64,000 nucleotides of DNA. Source: Pseudothauera rhizosphaerae. Lineage in GTDB: Bacteria; Pseudomonadota; Gammaproteobacteria; Burkholderiales; Rhodocyclaceae. How positions within the stretch are numbered: position 1 is the stretch's first letter; the number at the start of each line of letters is the position of its first letter. The DNA lies in assembly GCF_004801305.1 (NCBI RefSeq), contig NZ_SSOD01000004.1, positions 290,586 through 354,585 on the forward strand, written 5' to 3'. Both the position numbers and the translations under genes were made by a program. Shown here piece after piece: positions 44,451 to 53,737 of this stretch. Below the pieces are notes generated by a model. It was not told where the DNA came from. It saw only the letters and a program-made list of their open reading frames with translations, and searched no databases.

Positions 44451-44460
44451 CTGGGCTCAA
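44439..44460. repeat. perfect inverted repeat overlapping the lon promoter
   Basis: TTGAGCCC (44439-44446) and GGGCTCAA (44453-44460) form an 8-bp perfect stem with a 6-base loop (ATATCT). It covers the -10 element of the candidate heat-shock promoter. No T-run follows, so it is a poor terminator; it may be an operator or a weak clpX terminator. Confidence 0.5.
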
Positions 44461-44483
44461 CGCGTCTTTAGAGGGTAAAAATC

Positions 44484-46904
44484 ATGTCGGGCCCGCTTGA
44501 CCTCCCCAACGAACAACTGGAAATGCCGCTGCTGCCGCTGCGCGACGTGGTGGTGTTTCCCCACATGGTGATCCCGCTCTTCGTGGGCCGCCCGAAATCC
44601 ATCAAGGCGCTGGAAAACGCCATGGAGGCGGGCAAGAGCATCCTGCTGGTGGCGCAGAAGTCCGCCGCCAAGGACGAGCCCACCGCCGAGGATCTCTACG
44701 AGATCGGCTGCGTCGCCAACATCCTGCAGATGCTCAAGCTGCCCGACGGCACCATCAAGGTGTTGGTCGAAGGCGTGCAGCGCGCGCGGCTCGATTCGGT
44801 GGATGACCTGCGCAGCGTGTTCGTCGCCCGCGTCACGCCGATTCCGCAGTCCGACGGCGGTAACAACGAAGTCGAGGCGATGCGCCGCGCGATCATTGCC
44901 CAGTTCGACCAGTACGTGAAGCTCAACAAGAAGATCCCGCCGGAAATCCTAACTTCCCTGTCGGGCATCGAAGAGGCCGGACGGCTGGCCGACACCATCG
45001 CCGCCCACCTGCCGCTCAAGCTCGAGCAGAAGCAGGAAGTGCTGGAGATGTTCAACACCGGCGAGCGCCTGGAACGCCTGCTCACCCAGCTCGAGACCGA
45101 ACTCGACATCCTGCAGGTGGAAAAGCGCATCCGTGGCCGCGTCAAGCGGCAGATGGAGAAGAGCCAGCGCGAGTACTACCTCAACGAGCAGGTCAAGGCC
45201 ATCCAGAAGGAACTCGGCGAGGGCGAGGAAGGTGCCGATCTGGAAGAGATGGAGCGCAAGATCAAGGCCGTCGGCATGCCCAAGGAAGCGCTCGCCAAGG
45301 CCCAGGCGGAATTCAAGAAGCTGCGCCTGATGTCGCCCATGTCGGCCGAGGCCACCGTGGTGCGCAACTACATCGAGACCATGATCGGCCTGCCGTGGAA
45401 GAAGAAGTCCCGCGTCAGCAAGGATCTGGTCGAGGCCGAAAAGGTGCTCGACAAGGACCACTACGGTCTGGAGCGCGTCAAGGAGCGCATCCTCGAATAC
45501 CTCGCCGTGCAGCAGCGCGTGGACAAGGTCAAGGCGCCCATCCTGTGCCTGGTCGGTCCTCCGGGCGTGGGCAAGACCTCGCTGGGCCAGTCCATCGCCA
45601 AGGCCACCAACCGCAAGTTCGTGCGCATGGCCCTGGGCGGTGTGCGCGACGAAGCCGAAATCCGCGGCCACCGCCGTACCTACATCGGCTCCATGCCGGG
45701 CAAGATTCTGCAGAACATGAACAAGGTCGGGGTCAAGAATCCGCTGTTCCTGCTCGACGAAGTGGACAAGCTCGGCCAGGACTTCCGCGGCGATCCCAGT
45801 TCGGCCCTGCTCGAGGTGCTGGATCCGGAACAGAACCACACCTTCCAGGACCACTACGTGGAGGTCGATTTCGACCTCTCCGACGTGATGTTCGTCGCCA
45901 CCGCGAACACCATGAACATCCCGGCGCCGCTGCTCGACCGCATGGAGGTGATCCGCCTGTCCGGCTATACCGAGGACGAAAAGGTCAACATCGCCCAGCG
46001 CTACCTGGTGCCCAAGCAGATGAAGAACAACGGCCTCAAGCGCGACGAACTGTCGGTGACCGAGGACGCGCTGCGCGACGTGGTGCGCTACTACACCCGC
46101 GAGGCCGGCGTGCGCAGCCTGGAGCGCGAGATCTCCAAGATCTGCCGCAAGGTCGTGAAGTCGCTGGTGCTGCGCGCGCGCACGACGAAGATCGTCGTCA
46201 ACGCCAGGAACCTGGACAAGTACCTGGGCGTGTGCAAGTACAGCTTCGGCATGGCCGAGAAGGAAAACCAGATCGGCCAGGTCACCGGGCTGGCGTGGAC
46301 GGAGGTCGGCGGCGAGCTGCTCACCGTGGAAGCGGTGGTGCTGCCCGGCAAGGGCAAGGTGATGACCACCGGCAAGCTCGGCGAGGTCATGCAGGAATCC
46401 ATCCAGGCCGCGCTCTCGGTGGTGCGCAAGCGCGCCCGCTCGCTGGGCATCGACGGCGACTTCTACCAGAAGAGCGACATCCACATCCACCTGCCGGAAG
46501 GCGCCATTCCCAAGGACGGCCCTTCGGCCGGCGTGGCGATCTCCACCGCGCTGGTGTCCGTGCTCACCGGCATTCCGGTGCGCTGCGACGTGGCGATGAC
46601 CGGCGAGATCACGCTGCGCGGCGAAGTGCTGGCCATCGGCGGTCTCAAGGAGAAGCTGCTCGCGGCGGTACGCGGCGGCATCACCACGGCGCTGATTCCC
46701 GAGGAGAACGTCAAGGATCTGGCGGAAATCCCGGAGAACATCAAGAACGCCATCGCCATCGTGCCGGTGAAGTGGATCGACCAGGTGCTGCAGCATGCGC
46801 TGGAACGCCTGCCCGAGCCGCTGCCCGAGGTGGAGGTGGCCGAGGCTCCGGCCGTGGCCGCGGCCACGGAAGAGGGCGGTTCGCAGAAGATCCGCGCCCA
46901 CTGA
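44484..46904 (+). CDS. lon: ATP-dependent Lon protease
   Basis: An 806-residue Lon protease. The N-terminal substrate domain begins LPLLPLRDVVVFPHMVIPLF. The AAA domain has Walker A LVGPPGVGKTSLGQSIAKAT and Walker B NPLFLLDEVDKLGQDFRGDP. The C-terminal protease domain has the catalytic Ser in PKDGPSAGVAISTALVSVLT and Lys in AIGGLKEKLLAAVRGGITTA. It degrades damaged and regulatory proteins. It lies downstream of clpX with its own heat-shock-type promoter and is followed by a strong terminator. Confidence 0.97.
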   Translation: MSGPLDLPNEQLEMPLLPLRDVVVFPHMVIPLFVGRPKSIKALENAMEAGKSILLVAQKSAAKDEPTAEDLYEIGCVANILQMLKLPDGTIKVLVEGVQRARLDSVDDLRSVFVARVTPIPQSDGGNNEVEAMRRAIIAQFDQYVKLNKKIPPEILTSLSGIEEAGRLADTIAAHLPLKLEQKQEVLEMFNTGERLERLLTQLETELDILQVEKRIRGRVKRQMEKSQREYYLNEQVKAIQKELGEGEEGADLEEMERKIKAVGMPKEALAKAQAEFKKLRLMSPMSAEATVVRNYIETMIGLPWKKKSRVSKDLVEAEKVLDKDHYGLERVKERILEYLAVQQRVDKVKAPILCLVGPPGVGKTSLGQSIAKATNRKFVRMALGGVRDEAEIRGHRRTYIGSMPGKILQNMNKVGVKNPLFLLDEVDKLGQDFRGDPSSALLEVLDPEQNHTFQDHYVEVDFDLSDVMFVATANTMNIPAPLLDRMEVIRLSGYTEDEKVNIAQRYLVPKQMKNNGLKRDELSVTEDALRDVVRYYTREAGVRSLEREISKICRKVVKSLVLRARTTKIVVNARNLDKYLGVCKYSFGMAEKENQIGQVTGLAWTEVGGELLTVEAVVLPGKGKVMTTGKLGEVMQESIQAALSVVRKRARSLGIDGDFYQKSDIHIHLPEGAIPKDGPSAGVAISTALVSVLTGIPVRCDVAMTGEITLRGEVLAIGGLKEKLLAAVRGGITTALIPEENVKDLAEIPENIKNAIAIVPVKWIDQVLQHALERLPEPLPEVEVAEAPAVAAATEEGGSQKIRAH

Positions 46905-46924
46905 CCGCCGTTCGCTTCCGCCCA

Positions 46925-46960
46925 GGGCGAAGTGTGCTACCGGCGCACTTCGCCCTTTTT
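46925..46960 (+). terminator. rho-independent terminator of lon
   Basis: GGGCGAAGTGTGC pairs with GCGCACTTCGCCC with one mismatch around a short loop, followed by TTTTT at 46956-46960. It lies 20 bp after the lon stop. Confidence 0.88.
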
Positions 46961-47000
46961 CTTTTCCGCAACACGTGAATGAATCCGGGGTGTAACACGC

Positions 47001-47030
47001 TTGACACGCCCGAATTTACCGCGCTATAAA
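47001..47030 (+). promoter_or_regulatory. sigma-70 promoter of hupB
   Basis: TTGACA at 47001-47006 and TATAAA at 47025-47030 are 18 bp apart, about 105 bp upstream of the hupB start. The match is strong. Confidence 0.75.
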
Positions 47031-47135
47031 GCCCGTGCAGGCTTCAACGCATTTGGAATGGCCCTGAATGCCGCGCCGGTTCAGGGATTGCGCATTTTTA
47101 TCGTGTTGCATTCGAATCCAAAGAAGGGGGCATAA

Positions 47136-47408
47136 GTGAACAAATCCGAACTGATCGACGAGATCGCCGCCAAGGCCGAAATTTCCAAGTCTGCCGCTGG
47201 CAAGGCGCTCGACGCAGCCGTTGCGGCAGTCAAGCAGGCGCTGAAAAAGAAGGATAGCGTGACGCTGGTGGGATTCGGCACGTTCTACGTGGGCGAGCGC
47301 GCCGCGCGCACGGGGCGCAACCCCCGCACCGGCAAGAGCATCAAGATCAAGGCGGCCAAGGTGCCCAAGTTCCGCGCTGGCAAGGCCCTCAAAGATGCAG
47401 TAAACTGA
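47136..47408 (+). CDS. hupB: DNA-binding protein HU (beta-type)
   Basis: A 90-residue histone-like protein. It starts at GTG 47136 with GAAGGGGG upstream and reads [20 protein letters not shown]. The DNA-binding arm has [20 protein letters not shown] with the conserved RNPxTG turn, then [18 protein letters not shown]. It compacts and bends DNA. Its place after lon is a usual order in proteobacteria. It is followed 45 bp on by a tRNA gene. Confidence 0.95.
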   Translation: MNKSELIDEIAAKAEISKSAAGKALDAAVAAVKQALKKKDSVTLVGFGTFYVGERAARTGRNPRTGKSIKIKAAKVPKFRAGKALKDAVN

Positions 47409-47453
47409 CGGGCCCGGCTGGTTGGGGATGCCTCCCCGCATCCAGCTCGGCGC

Positions 47454-47529
47454 GGGTGCTTAGCTCAGTTGGTAGAGCGCTAGCCTTACAAGCTGGATGT
47501 CGGCGGTTCGATCCCGTCAGCACCCACCA
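47454..47529 (+). tRNA. tRNA-Val (UAC)
   Basis: A 76-base cloverleaf with encoded CCA. The acceptor stem GGGTGCT pairs with AGCACCC, the D arm is GCTCAGTTGGTAGAGC, the anticodon loop is CTTACAA with anticodon UAC, and the T arm is GGCGGTTCGATCCCGTC. Confidence 0.93.
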
Positions 47530-47539
47530 ATATATCTGA

Positions 47540-47565
47540 AGCCCGGACGCGTTCCGGGCTTTTTC
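47540..47565 (+). terminator. rho-independent terminator after tRNA-Val (UAC)
   Basis: AGCCCGGA (47540-47547) pairs with TCCGGGCT (47553-47560), followed by a run of T. Confidence 0.85.
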
Positions 47566-47601
47566 ATGGCCGTCTTGGCGTTGAGCGGTGCGACTTCGAG
47601 C

Positions 47602-47630
47602 TTGACGCTCGCAGCGTGCTTCTCTAGAAT
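47602..47630 (+). promoter_or_regulatory. sigma-70 promoter of tRNA-Val (CAC)
   Basis: TTGACG at 47602-47607 and TAGAAT at 47625-47630 are 17 bp apart. The tRNA begins 18 bp further on. Confidence 0.7.
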
Positions 47631-47648
47631 GCGCGCTTCTTCGCCGAC

Positions 47649-47723
47649 GGGCGGTTAGCTCAGCGGTAGAGCACTGCCTTCACACGGCAGGGGTCACTGG
47701 TTCGATCCCAGTACCGCCCACCA
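47649..47723 (+). tRNA. tRNA-Val (CAC)
   Basis: A 75-base cloverleaf with encoded CCA. The acceptor stem GGGCGGT pairs with ACCGCCC, the anticodon arm is CTGCC-TTCACAC-GGCAG with anticodon CAC, and the T arm is ACTGGTTCGATCCCAGT. Confidence 0.92.
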
Positions 47724-47946
47724 TCCCATGGGTTCCCATAGGCGAAGATTTCCTTCCCGCAGTACCTTTTCCCGTTTTTCCGATCGACGCTTTCACCGCT
47801 GGTGCGATGCACGTGCGGGCGTTTGCCGTTCACGTTCTCGACCGGGCGTTCTCCCGTTGCCCACGGCTGCGCCGTCAAAACAACGTTGTCATTTTCAGTT
47901 GGCGGGAATATGATTCTTTCGTCATGTCTCGATAGCCGGTTCGGAA

Positions 47947-48501
47947 ATGCGAAATGGATCGATCGCGATGCGGAGGGCTGGACCGGCGGGATTCAGCCTC
48001 ATCGAACTGCTTGTCGCCTTGGCGGTGCTCGCGGTGATCGCCGCCATCGGCGTGCCGTCCTGGCAGGGTCTGATGCGAGACACCCGTCTGACGAGCACGA
48101 GCAACGAGATTTTCACGGCGCTCTTTCATGCCCGCTCCGAAGCCATCAGGCGCGGCCGCCGGGCCACGCTTTGTACCAGCGCCGACGGCGAGTGGTGCGC
48201 GACCGGGGTGGACTGGCATGCGGGATGGATGCTCTTCGAGGATGGCAACGACAACGGCCGGCGCGATGCGGGCGAGACGATCGTCGCGGTAAGCGGTGCG
48301 CGCAGCGGGCGACTGCGCATCACGGGCAACGATCCGGTGCGCAACTACGTGTCTTACGTGCCCACCGGGATGACCCGCACGACGAGCGGTGCGCTGCAGA
48401 TGGGCCGGTTTACCATCTGCCACGGCGGCCGCGGACGCCAGATCGTCATCAGTGCCAGCGGCCGGCCGCGCGTCGTCGCCGGCGTGGTCTGCGACGACTG
48501 A
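47947..48501 (+). CDS. FimT/GspH family type IV pilin-like minor pilin
   Basis: A 184-residue pseudopilin. The prepilin-peptidase site and N-terminal helix are PAGFSLIELLVALAVLAVIA with the conserved Glu5; cleavage is expected between Gly and Phe. The C-terminal GspH/FimT domain contains FEDGNDNGRRDAGETIVAVS. It would prime or cap type IV pilus assembly in the inner membrane. No other pilus genes lie nearby, so it stands alone. Its start has no strong ribosome site; ATG at 47968 is an alternative. Confidence 0.82.
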   Translation: MRNGSIAMRRAGPAGFSLIELLVALAVLAVIAAIGVPSWQGLMRDTRLTSTSNEIFTALFHARSEAIRRGRRATLCTSADGEWCATGVDWHAGWMLFEDGNDNGRRDAGETIVAVSGARSGRLRITGNDPVRNYVSYVPTGMTRTTSGALQMGRFTICHGGRGRQIVISASGRPRVVAGVVCDD

Positions 48502-48613
48502 TCCTCGACCGGGTGTTGCAGTGCACGTTGACCGGCCGGGCTGCTCTCCCTAGAGTGGTGCGCACGGCTTGCCGCGTACCGCGTGCGGCCCGATTCCCCG
48601 GCTTTCAGGCATC

Positions 48614-49234
48614 GTGACGACAGATACGCTTTCGGATTCGCCCCGCCTTCTTTCCGCTGCGTGGCTGCGCGAGTGCTTCACCGCGGGTGGCGACGACGCC
48701 CCGGTGCGGGAGGCGGAGGCGGGCACGCCGCTGAGGCCGGCGGCGGTGCTGGTGCCCGTGGTCGACCGCGCGGACGACCTGTCGGTGCTGCTCACCCGGC
48801 GCACCGACCATCTGCACCATCATCCGGGGCAGATCAGCTTTCCCGGCGGGCGCGTGGAGGATTCCGATACCTCGGCGGTCATGACCGCGCTGCGCGAGAC
48901 GGAAGAGGAGATCGGCCTCGATCCGCAGCGCGTCGAACTGCTCGGCGAACTGGCCGAATACCACACCGGCACCGGTTTTCGCGTCACCCCGGTGGTCGGG
49001 CTGGTGCATCCGCCCTTCGAACTCGTGCTGGACGACTTCGAAGTCGCCGAGGCGTTCGAGGTACCGCTCCGCTTCCTGCTCGATCCGGCCAACCGCGAGC
49101 GCCATCGTGTCGAATACCAGGGACGCATGCGCGAGTACTACGCCATTCCTTACCACGACTACTTCATCTGGGGGGCCACGGCCGGCATCCTGGTGCAGAT
49201 GAGCAGCTTCGTCGGTTTCGCCCGCATAGGCTGA
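48614..49234 (+). CDS. Nudix hydrolase, CoA pyrophosphatase (NudL/YeaB) type
   Basis: A 206-residue Nudix protein. The Nudix box is [20 protein letters not shown] with EEIGL following. [20 protein letters not shown] just before it is the UPF0035-type motif of CoA pyrophosphatases. The enzyme cleaves CoA or its derivatives to 3',5'-ADP and phosphopantetheine. The start at GTG 48614 (CAGG upstream) is preferred over TTG at 48569, which would add 15 atypical residues. It lies 74 bp before gltX. Confidence 0.85.
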   Translation: MTTDTLSDSPRLLSAAWLRECFTAGGDDAPVREAEAGTPLRPAAVLVPVVDRADDLSVLLTRRTDHLHHHPGQISFPGGRVEDSDTSAVMTALRETEEEIGLDPQRVELLGELAEYHTGTGFRVTPVVGLVHPPFELVLDDFEVAEAFEVPLRFLLDPANRERHRVEYQGRMREYYAIPYHDYFIWGATAGILVQMSSFVGFARIG

Positions 49235-49308
49235 ACGGTTTTCCGGCTATGCCCGCGGCGGGCGGGTGGCGTAAAATCGCGCCTTTGCCCCGCTTCCGGC
49301 GTTTGCAG

Positions 49309-50706
49309 ATGGCCTCCACCGTTCGTACCCGTTTTGCCCCCAGCCCCACCGGCTTCCTGCACATCGGCGGCGCGCGCACCGCGCTGTTCGCCTGGGCCTA
49401 TGCCCGCCGCCACGGCGGCAGGTTCATCCTGCGCATCGAGGACACCGACGTCGCGCGTTCCACGCCCGAGGCGGTGCAGGCCATTCTGGACGGCATGCAG
49501 TGGCTGGGCCTGGAGGCGGACGAGGGGCCGTTCTACCAGATGCAGCGCATGGATCGCTACAAGGAGGTGATCCGGCAGATGCTGGCCGCCGGCACCGCCT
49601 ACCATTGCTACACGTCCAGGGAAGAACTCGACGCCCTGCGCGCCGAACAGGAAGCGCGCAAGGAAAAGCCGCGCTACGACGGCCGCTGGCGCCCCGAGCC
49701 GGGCAAGACGTTGCCGGTGCCACCGGCCGGCGTGCAGCCGGTGGTGCGCTTCTGCAACCCGATCGAAGGCGTCGTGGCCTGGGACGACCAGGTCAAGGGC
49801 CGCATCGAGATCGCCAACGCCGAACTGGACGACTTCATCATCGCCCGCGCCGATGGCACGCCCACCTACAACTTCTGCGTGGTGGTGGACGACTGGGACA
49901 TGGGCATCACCCATGTCATCCGCGGCGACGACCACGTGAACAACACCCCGCGCCAGATCAACGTGCTGCGGGCGCTGGGCGCCGAGGTGCCCCAGTACGC
50001 CCACCTGTCCATGATCCTGGGGGACGACGGTACCAAGCTGTCCAAGCGCCACGGCGCGGTCAGCGTGATGCAGTACGACGAGGATGGCTACCTGGCGGAG
50101 GCGGTCGTGAACTACCTCGCGCGCCTGGGCTGGAGCCACGGCGACGACGAGATATTCAGCCGCGAGCAGTTCGTCGAGTGGTTCGACCTGGACCACATCA
50201 CACCCTCGGCCGCCCAGTTCAACACCGAAAAGCTCAATTGGCTCAACGCCCACTACCTCAAGCAGGCGGACAACGCACGGCTCGCCGCCGAAGTGGCGAA
50301 CCGGCTGGCGCGCCGGGGCGTGAATCCGGAGGCCGGCCCGGCGCTGGAAGCCGTGGTGGCGCTGTACAAGGAGCGCGTGGGCAACCTCAATGAACTGGCC
50401 GACGCGGTGGAACTGTTCGTGGCCGAGGTGCATCCCGCGCCCGAGGTGCTGGCCCAGCATCTGACCGACGCCGCCAAGGCTGCGCTGGCAAGCCTGCGCG
50501 GGCGGCTGGCCGAAGTGGCCTGGGACAAGGCGGCGATCAACCAGGCCATCAAGGACACCATGGCCGAACATGGCCTGAAGATGCCCCAGGTCGCCATTCC
50601 GCTGCGCGTGGCGCTCCTGGGCGTGCCGCAGACGCCGTCCATCGACGCGGTGGTGGAAGTGCTGGGGCGTGAAGCGGTGCTGCACCGCCTCGACCGCTAT
50701 CTCTGA
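49309..50706 (+). CDS. gltX: glutamyl-tRNA synthetase
   Basis: A 465-residue class I synthetase. The HIGH motif is [20 protein letters not shown] and the KMSKS motif is [21 protein letters not shown] four-residue basic-acid cluster and the C-terminal anticodon-binding helices follow. The start [18 protein letters not shown] at 49309 fits the family. It is followed by a long palindromic repeat that may stop transcription. Confidence 0.96.
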   Translation: MASTVRTRFAPSPTGFLHIGGARTALFAWAYARRHGGRFILRIEDTDVARSTPEAVQAILDGMQWLGLEADEGPFYQMQRMDRYKEVIRQMLAAGTAYHCYTSREELDALRAEQEARKEKPRYDGRWRPEPGKTLPVPPAGVQPVVRFCNPIEGVVAWDDQVKGRIEIANAELDDFIIARADGTPTYNFCVVVDDWDMGITHVIRGDDHVNNTPRQINVLRALGAEVPQYAHLSMILGDDGTKLSKRHGAVSVMQYDEDGYLAEAVVNYLARLGWSHGDDEIFSREQFVEWFDLDHITPSAAQFNTEKLNWLNAHYLKQADNARLAAEVANRLARRGVNPEAGPALEAVVALYKERVGNLNELADAVELFVAEVHPAPEVLAQHLTDAAKAALASLRGRLAEVAWDKAAINQAIKDTMAEHGLKMPQVAIPLRVALLGVPQTPSIDAVVEVLGREAVLHRLDRYL

Positions 50707-50718
50707 GCGGGGTCGCTC

Positions 50719-50834
50719 ATTAGCCCGGCAATCAAATACCGTTCGGGTTGAGCCTGTCGAAGCCCGCTTTGGGCCAATGCCCTTCTTCGACAAGCTCAGG
50801 GCGAACGGTGTTGCCTAAACGGTTGCCGGGTTAA
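50719..50834. repeat. composite palindromic repeat between gltX and mnmC
   Basis: An inner inverted repeat pairs 50739-50762 (beginning CCGTTCGGGTTGAGCC) with 50785-50808 (ending CTCAGGGCGAACGG), 20 of 24 positions matching. An outer pair is TTAGCCCGGCAA (50720-50731) with TTGCCGGGTTAA (50823-50834), 11 of 12 matching, which takes in the mnmC stop codon. The inner arm is the widespread GAGCCTGTCGAAG-type repeat of proteobacteria. It probably ends transcription from both convergent genes. Confidence 0.75.
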
Positions 50835-52753
50835 TGGTCTTCGCTGCGGGGCGCGCGTGCCGGGCGCAGCAGGAAGCGCGCCGGGTCCAGCGCGTCCCAC
50901 ATGTCGAGTTCCACCGGCAGCGGTTCGCCGGCCAGCCGGCTGGCGAGGAGTTCGCCCATCAGCGCGGCGAACACCAGTCCCCGCGAGCCGAAGCCGGAAA
51001 TCGCCCACAGCCCCTCGTGGCGCGGGATGTCTTCCAGCTTGCAGCGCGCCTCCAACGAGGTCACCGCGGGCAGGGCTCCCACCATGGGCAGGCGGTCGGG
51101 TGACGCGGGGCGGAAGCCCGTGCGCCCGCCGAGCGCGTCCGCGTCCAGGGCTTCCGTGTAGCCGGGCAGGATGTTCTCCAGCTTGCGCAGGTTCTGCAGG
51201 TGGTCGGCGCGGCGAACGGCGGGGTCCTCGTCGCCCACGCCGAAGCTCGCGCCGGCGCAGCGCCGGCCGTCCACTGCCGGCGTCACGTAGCCCTGGCGGC
51301 ACACCACCACGCGGGGCGGGGAACCGTCCTCTGCGGCGAGCAGGGACACCTGGCCGCGGGCGCTGATCACCGGCAGGGCCGCTGCCTGGGGCAGGCGGCG
51401 GATGCCGACGCCGTTGGCGAGGATGAGCTGCGGGGCGCGGGCGATGACCGTTTCGTCCTCGTCCAGCGCCACCCATTCGCCGTCCTGCCGCTCGATGCGG
51501 GCCACGGTGCGGCCGAAGTGGCAGCGGGTGCGCTCCGGGTGGGCGGCGAGATTCGCCCGGCACAGGCTGGGCGGCTGCACCCAGCCGCTGGTGGGGAACC
51601 ACCAGCCGCCGGCGGGCAGCGGCCAGCCGGCGATGCGGCCGGCTTCCTCCCGGTTCACGTAGCGCAGGTGTTCGGCGGGCGGCTGGTGGCGCTCGACCAC
51701 CGCTCGCTGTTTCTCCTCCTGTTCCCCGTCGCGCGCCAGGTGCAGCACGCCGCAGGTGTCGTGACGCACCGCCTGGCCGAGTTCGGCCAGATGGGAGAGG
51801 TGGCGCAGGGCGTACAGCGTGCCGGCCCGGGTCAGGCGGCCGAGGCGGTTGTCGTCCAGGCTGGGCAGGGGGCGCAGCACGCCGGCATGGTTGCCGGAGG
51901 CGCCGGCGCCGGGGCCTTCGGCGGCGTCGATGACGTCCACCGTCCAGCCGCGTGCGGCCAGGCGTTCGGCCACGCTGCTGCCGGCCGCCCCCGCACCCAG
52001 CACCAGGGCGTGACGCGTCGTGCTGCCGGCGGCGGCCTTGCCGGGGCCGCGGTAGCGGCCGCGCAGCATCTGGCGCTTGCCGCCGAAGCCGGGGGCCTTC
52101 TCGGTCTCGAAGCCGGCGCGGCGCAGGCCTTCGCGCACCTCGCCGGCCACGGACCAGGTCGCCAGCGTGGCGCCGGGGGCTGCTAGCCGCGCCAGCAGAT
52201 GGAAGATGCGCGTCGACCAGAGCTGAGGGTTCTTGGCCGGCGAGAAGCCGTCCAGGTAGAAGGCGTCCGCGCTGGCCCGCAGGTTGGCGAGGCCCTCGGC
52301 CGCGTCGCCGAGGAAAAGCGTCAGCACCACCCGGCCGCCGTCCAGATCGATGCGGTGCAGCCCCGGCGTGAGCGTGGGCCACCTGGCCTGCAGTTCGGCG
52401 GCCAGCGGGGCGAGGTCGGGTGCCTGGGCAATGAGCGGGGCGTGCAGCGCGGCCAGGTCGGCGGGGCGGAAGGGATGCAGTTCGCAGGAGACGAAGTGCA
52501 GGCGCGTGCAGCGCTGCGGGTCGGCGCGCCAGGTTGCCCAGGTGGCGAGCAGGTTCAGGCCGAGGCCGAAGCCGGTCTCCAGGACGACGAAGGTCTCCCG
52601 CCCTTGCCAGCGCTCCGGCAGGCCGTTGCCGGCGAGGAACACGTGCTGCGCCTGGCCGAGTCCGCCGGCGGTGGAGTGATAGACGTCGTCGAAGGCGCTG
52701 CTGCGCGGCGTGCCGTCGGGTGCGAGTTCGAGCGGGGCAGGGACGATGGGCAT
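50831..52753 (-). CDS. mnmC: bifunctional tRNA 5-methylaminomethyl-2-thiouridine synthesis protein MnmC
   Basis: A 640-residue two-domain enzyme for the wobble-uridine modification mnm5s2U. The N-terminal methyltransferase domain has VVLETGFGLGLNLLATWATW and FYLDGFSPAKNPQLWSTRIF. The C-terminal FAD oxidase domain has ALVLGAGAAGSSVAERLAAR and ends with ISGFGSRGLVFAALMGELLA. It removes the carboxymethyl group, then methylates. The start MPIVPAPLELAPDGTPRSS at 52753 is normal. It lies 7 bp after the DUF808 gene. Confidence 0.94.
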   Translation of the reverse strand: MPIVPAPLELAPDGTPRSSAFDDVYHSTAGGLGQAQHVFLAGNGLPERWQGRETFVVLETGFGLGLNLLATWATWRADPQRCTRLHFVSCELHPFRPADLAALHAPLIAQAPDLAPLAAELQARWPTLTPGLHRIDLDGGRVVLTLFLGDAAEGLANLRASADAFYLDGFSPAKNPQLWSTRIFHLLARLAAPGATLATWSVAGEVREGLRRAGFETEKAPGFGGKRQMLRGRYRGPGKAAAGSTTRHALVLGAGAAGSSVAERLAARGWTVDVIDAAEGPGAGASGNHAGVLRPLPSLDDNRLGRLTRAGTLYALRHLSHLAELGQAVRHDTCGVLHLARDGEQEEKQRAVVERHQPPAEHLRYVNREEAGRIAGWPLPAGGWWFPTSGWVQPPSLCRANLAAHPERTRCHFGRTVARIERQDGEWVALDEDETVIARAPQLILANGVGIRRLPQAAALPVISARGQVSLLAAEDGSPPRVVVCRQGYVTPAVDGRRCAGASFGVGDEDPAVRRADHLQNLRKLENILPGYTEALDADALGGRTGFRPASPDRLPMVGALPAVTSLEARCKLEDIPRHEGLWAISGFGSRGLVFAALMGELLASRLAGEPLPVELDMWDALDPARFLLRPARAPRSEDH

Positions 52754-52760
52754 GGAGAAT

Positions 52761-53696
52761 CTAGTGTGCCGCCTGCCTGCTCCGGAAGAGCCGCAGGGCG
52801 AGGCTCACCACCGCCAGGATCACGGCGCCGGCGACGATGCCGAGCAGGCCCTGCAGTGCCACCGGCAGCAGGGCGCCGGTGATGCCGGTCATGCCTTCCG
52901 TTACGGCTTCGATGGCGTGGTGCACCGGCGGCAGGCCGTGGCTGAGGATGCCGCCGCCGACGAGGAACATGGCCACCGTGCCGGCCACGGACAGGCCGCG
53001 CATCAGCCACGGCGCCGCGGCGAGGATGGCCGCGCCCAGGCCGCGCTGCAGGGGGCCGGACTGACGGCTGAGGAGCAGGCCCAGGTCGTCGAGCTTGACG
53101 ATGATGGCGACCAGACCATACACGCCGATGGTCATCGTCACCGCGATGGTGGCGAGCACGGACACCTGGGTGAGCAGGGCCATGCCGCCGACCACGCCCA
53201 GGGCGATGACGATGATCTCCGCGGAGAGGATGAAGTCGGTGCGGATGGCGCCGCGGATCTTCTCCTTTTCCAGCGCCTTCAAATCCACATGGGGGTCGGC
53301 CAGCGCCTGGAGCACCTCGCGCTGGTGCACCTCGTCCTCGACCGCTTCGCCGGTGGCCCGGTGGAGGAAGCGGTGGGCGATCTTCTCGAAGCCTTCGTAG
53401 CACAGGAAGCCGCCGCCCAGCATCAGCAACGGCGCGATGGCCCACGGGGCCAGGATGCTGATGAGGATTGCCGCCGGCACCAGGATGGCCTTGTTGACCA
53501 GCGAACCCTTCGCCACCGCCCACACCACCGGCAGTTCGCGATCAGCGCGCACGCCGGCGACCTGCTGGGCGTTCAGGGCGAGGTCGTCGCCCAGCACGCC
53601 GGCGGTCTTCTTGGCGGCGACCTTGGTCATGACGGAGACGTCGTCCAGCACGGCGGCGATGTCGTCGAGCAGGAGGAGCAGGCTGGCGCCGGCCAT
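52761..53696 (-). CDS. DUF808/YedI family inner-membrane protein
   Basis: A 311-residue membrane protein starting MAGASLLLLLDDIAAVLDDV with the DUF808 KVAAKKTAGVLGDDLALNAQ motif and LVNKAILVPAAILISILAPW as a membrane helix; about seven helices are seen. Its function is unknown. CGGAGACC precedes the ATG. It lies 41 bp behind lysS and 7 bp before mnmC on the same strand. Confidence 0.9.
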   Translation of the reverse strand: MAGASLLLLLDDIAAVLDDVSVMTKVAAKKTAGVLGDDLALNAQQVAGVRADRELPVVWAVAKGSLVNKAILVPAAILISILAPWAIAPLLMLGGGFLCYEGFEKIAHRFLHRATGEAVEDEVHQREVLQALADPHVDLKALEKEKIRGAIRTDFILSAEIIVIALGVVGGMALLTQVSVLATIAVTMTIGVYGLVAIIVKLDDLGLLLSRQSGPLQRGLGAAILAAAPWLMRGLSVAGTVAMFLVGGGILSHGLPPVHHAIEAVTEGMTGITGALLPVALQGLLGIVAGAVILAVVSLALRLFRSRQAAH

Positions 53697-53737
53697 GGAG
53701 GTCTCCGGTCAGGGCTGAAGGGGAGGGGGCGGGTGGA

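Noticed and set aside
47425..47445. Terminator between hupB and tRNA-Val (UAC)
   Set aside because: A short GGATGC/GCATCC stem is present but no T-run follows; read-through into the tRNA is likely.
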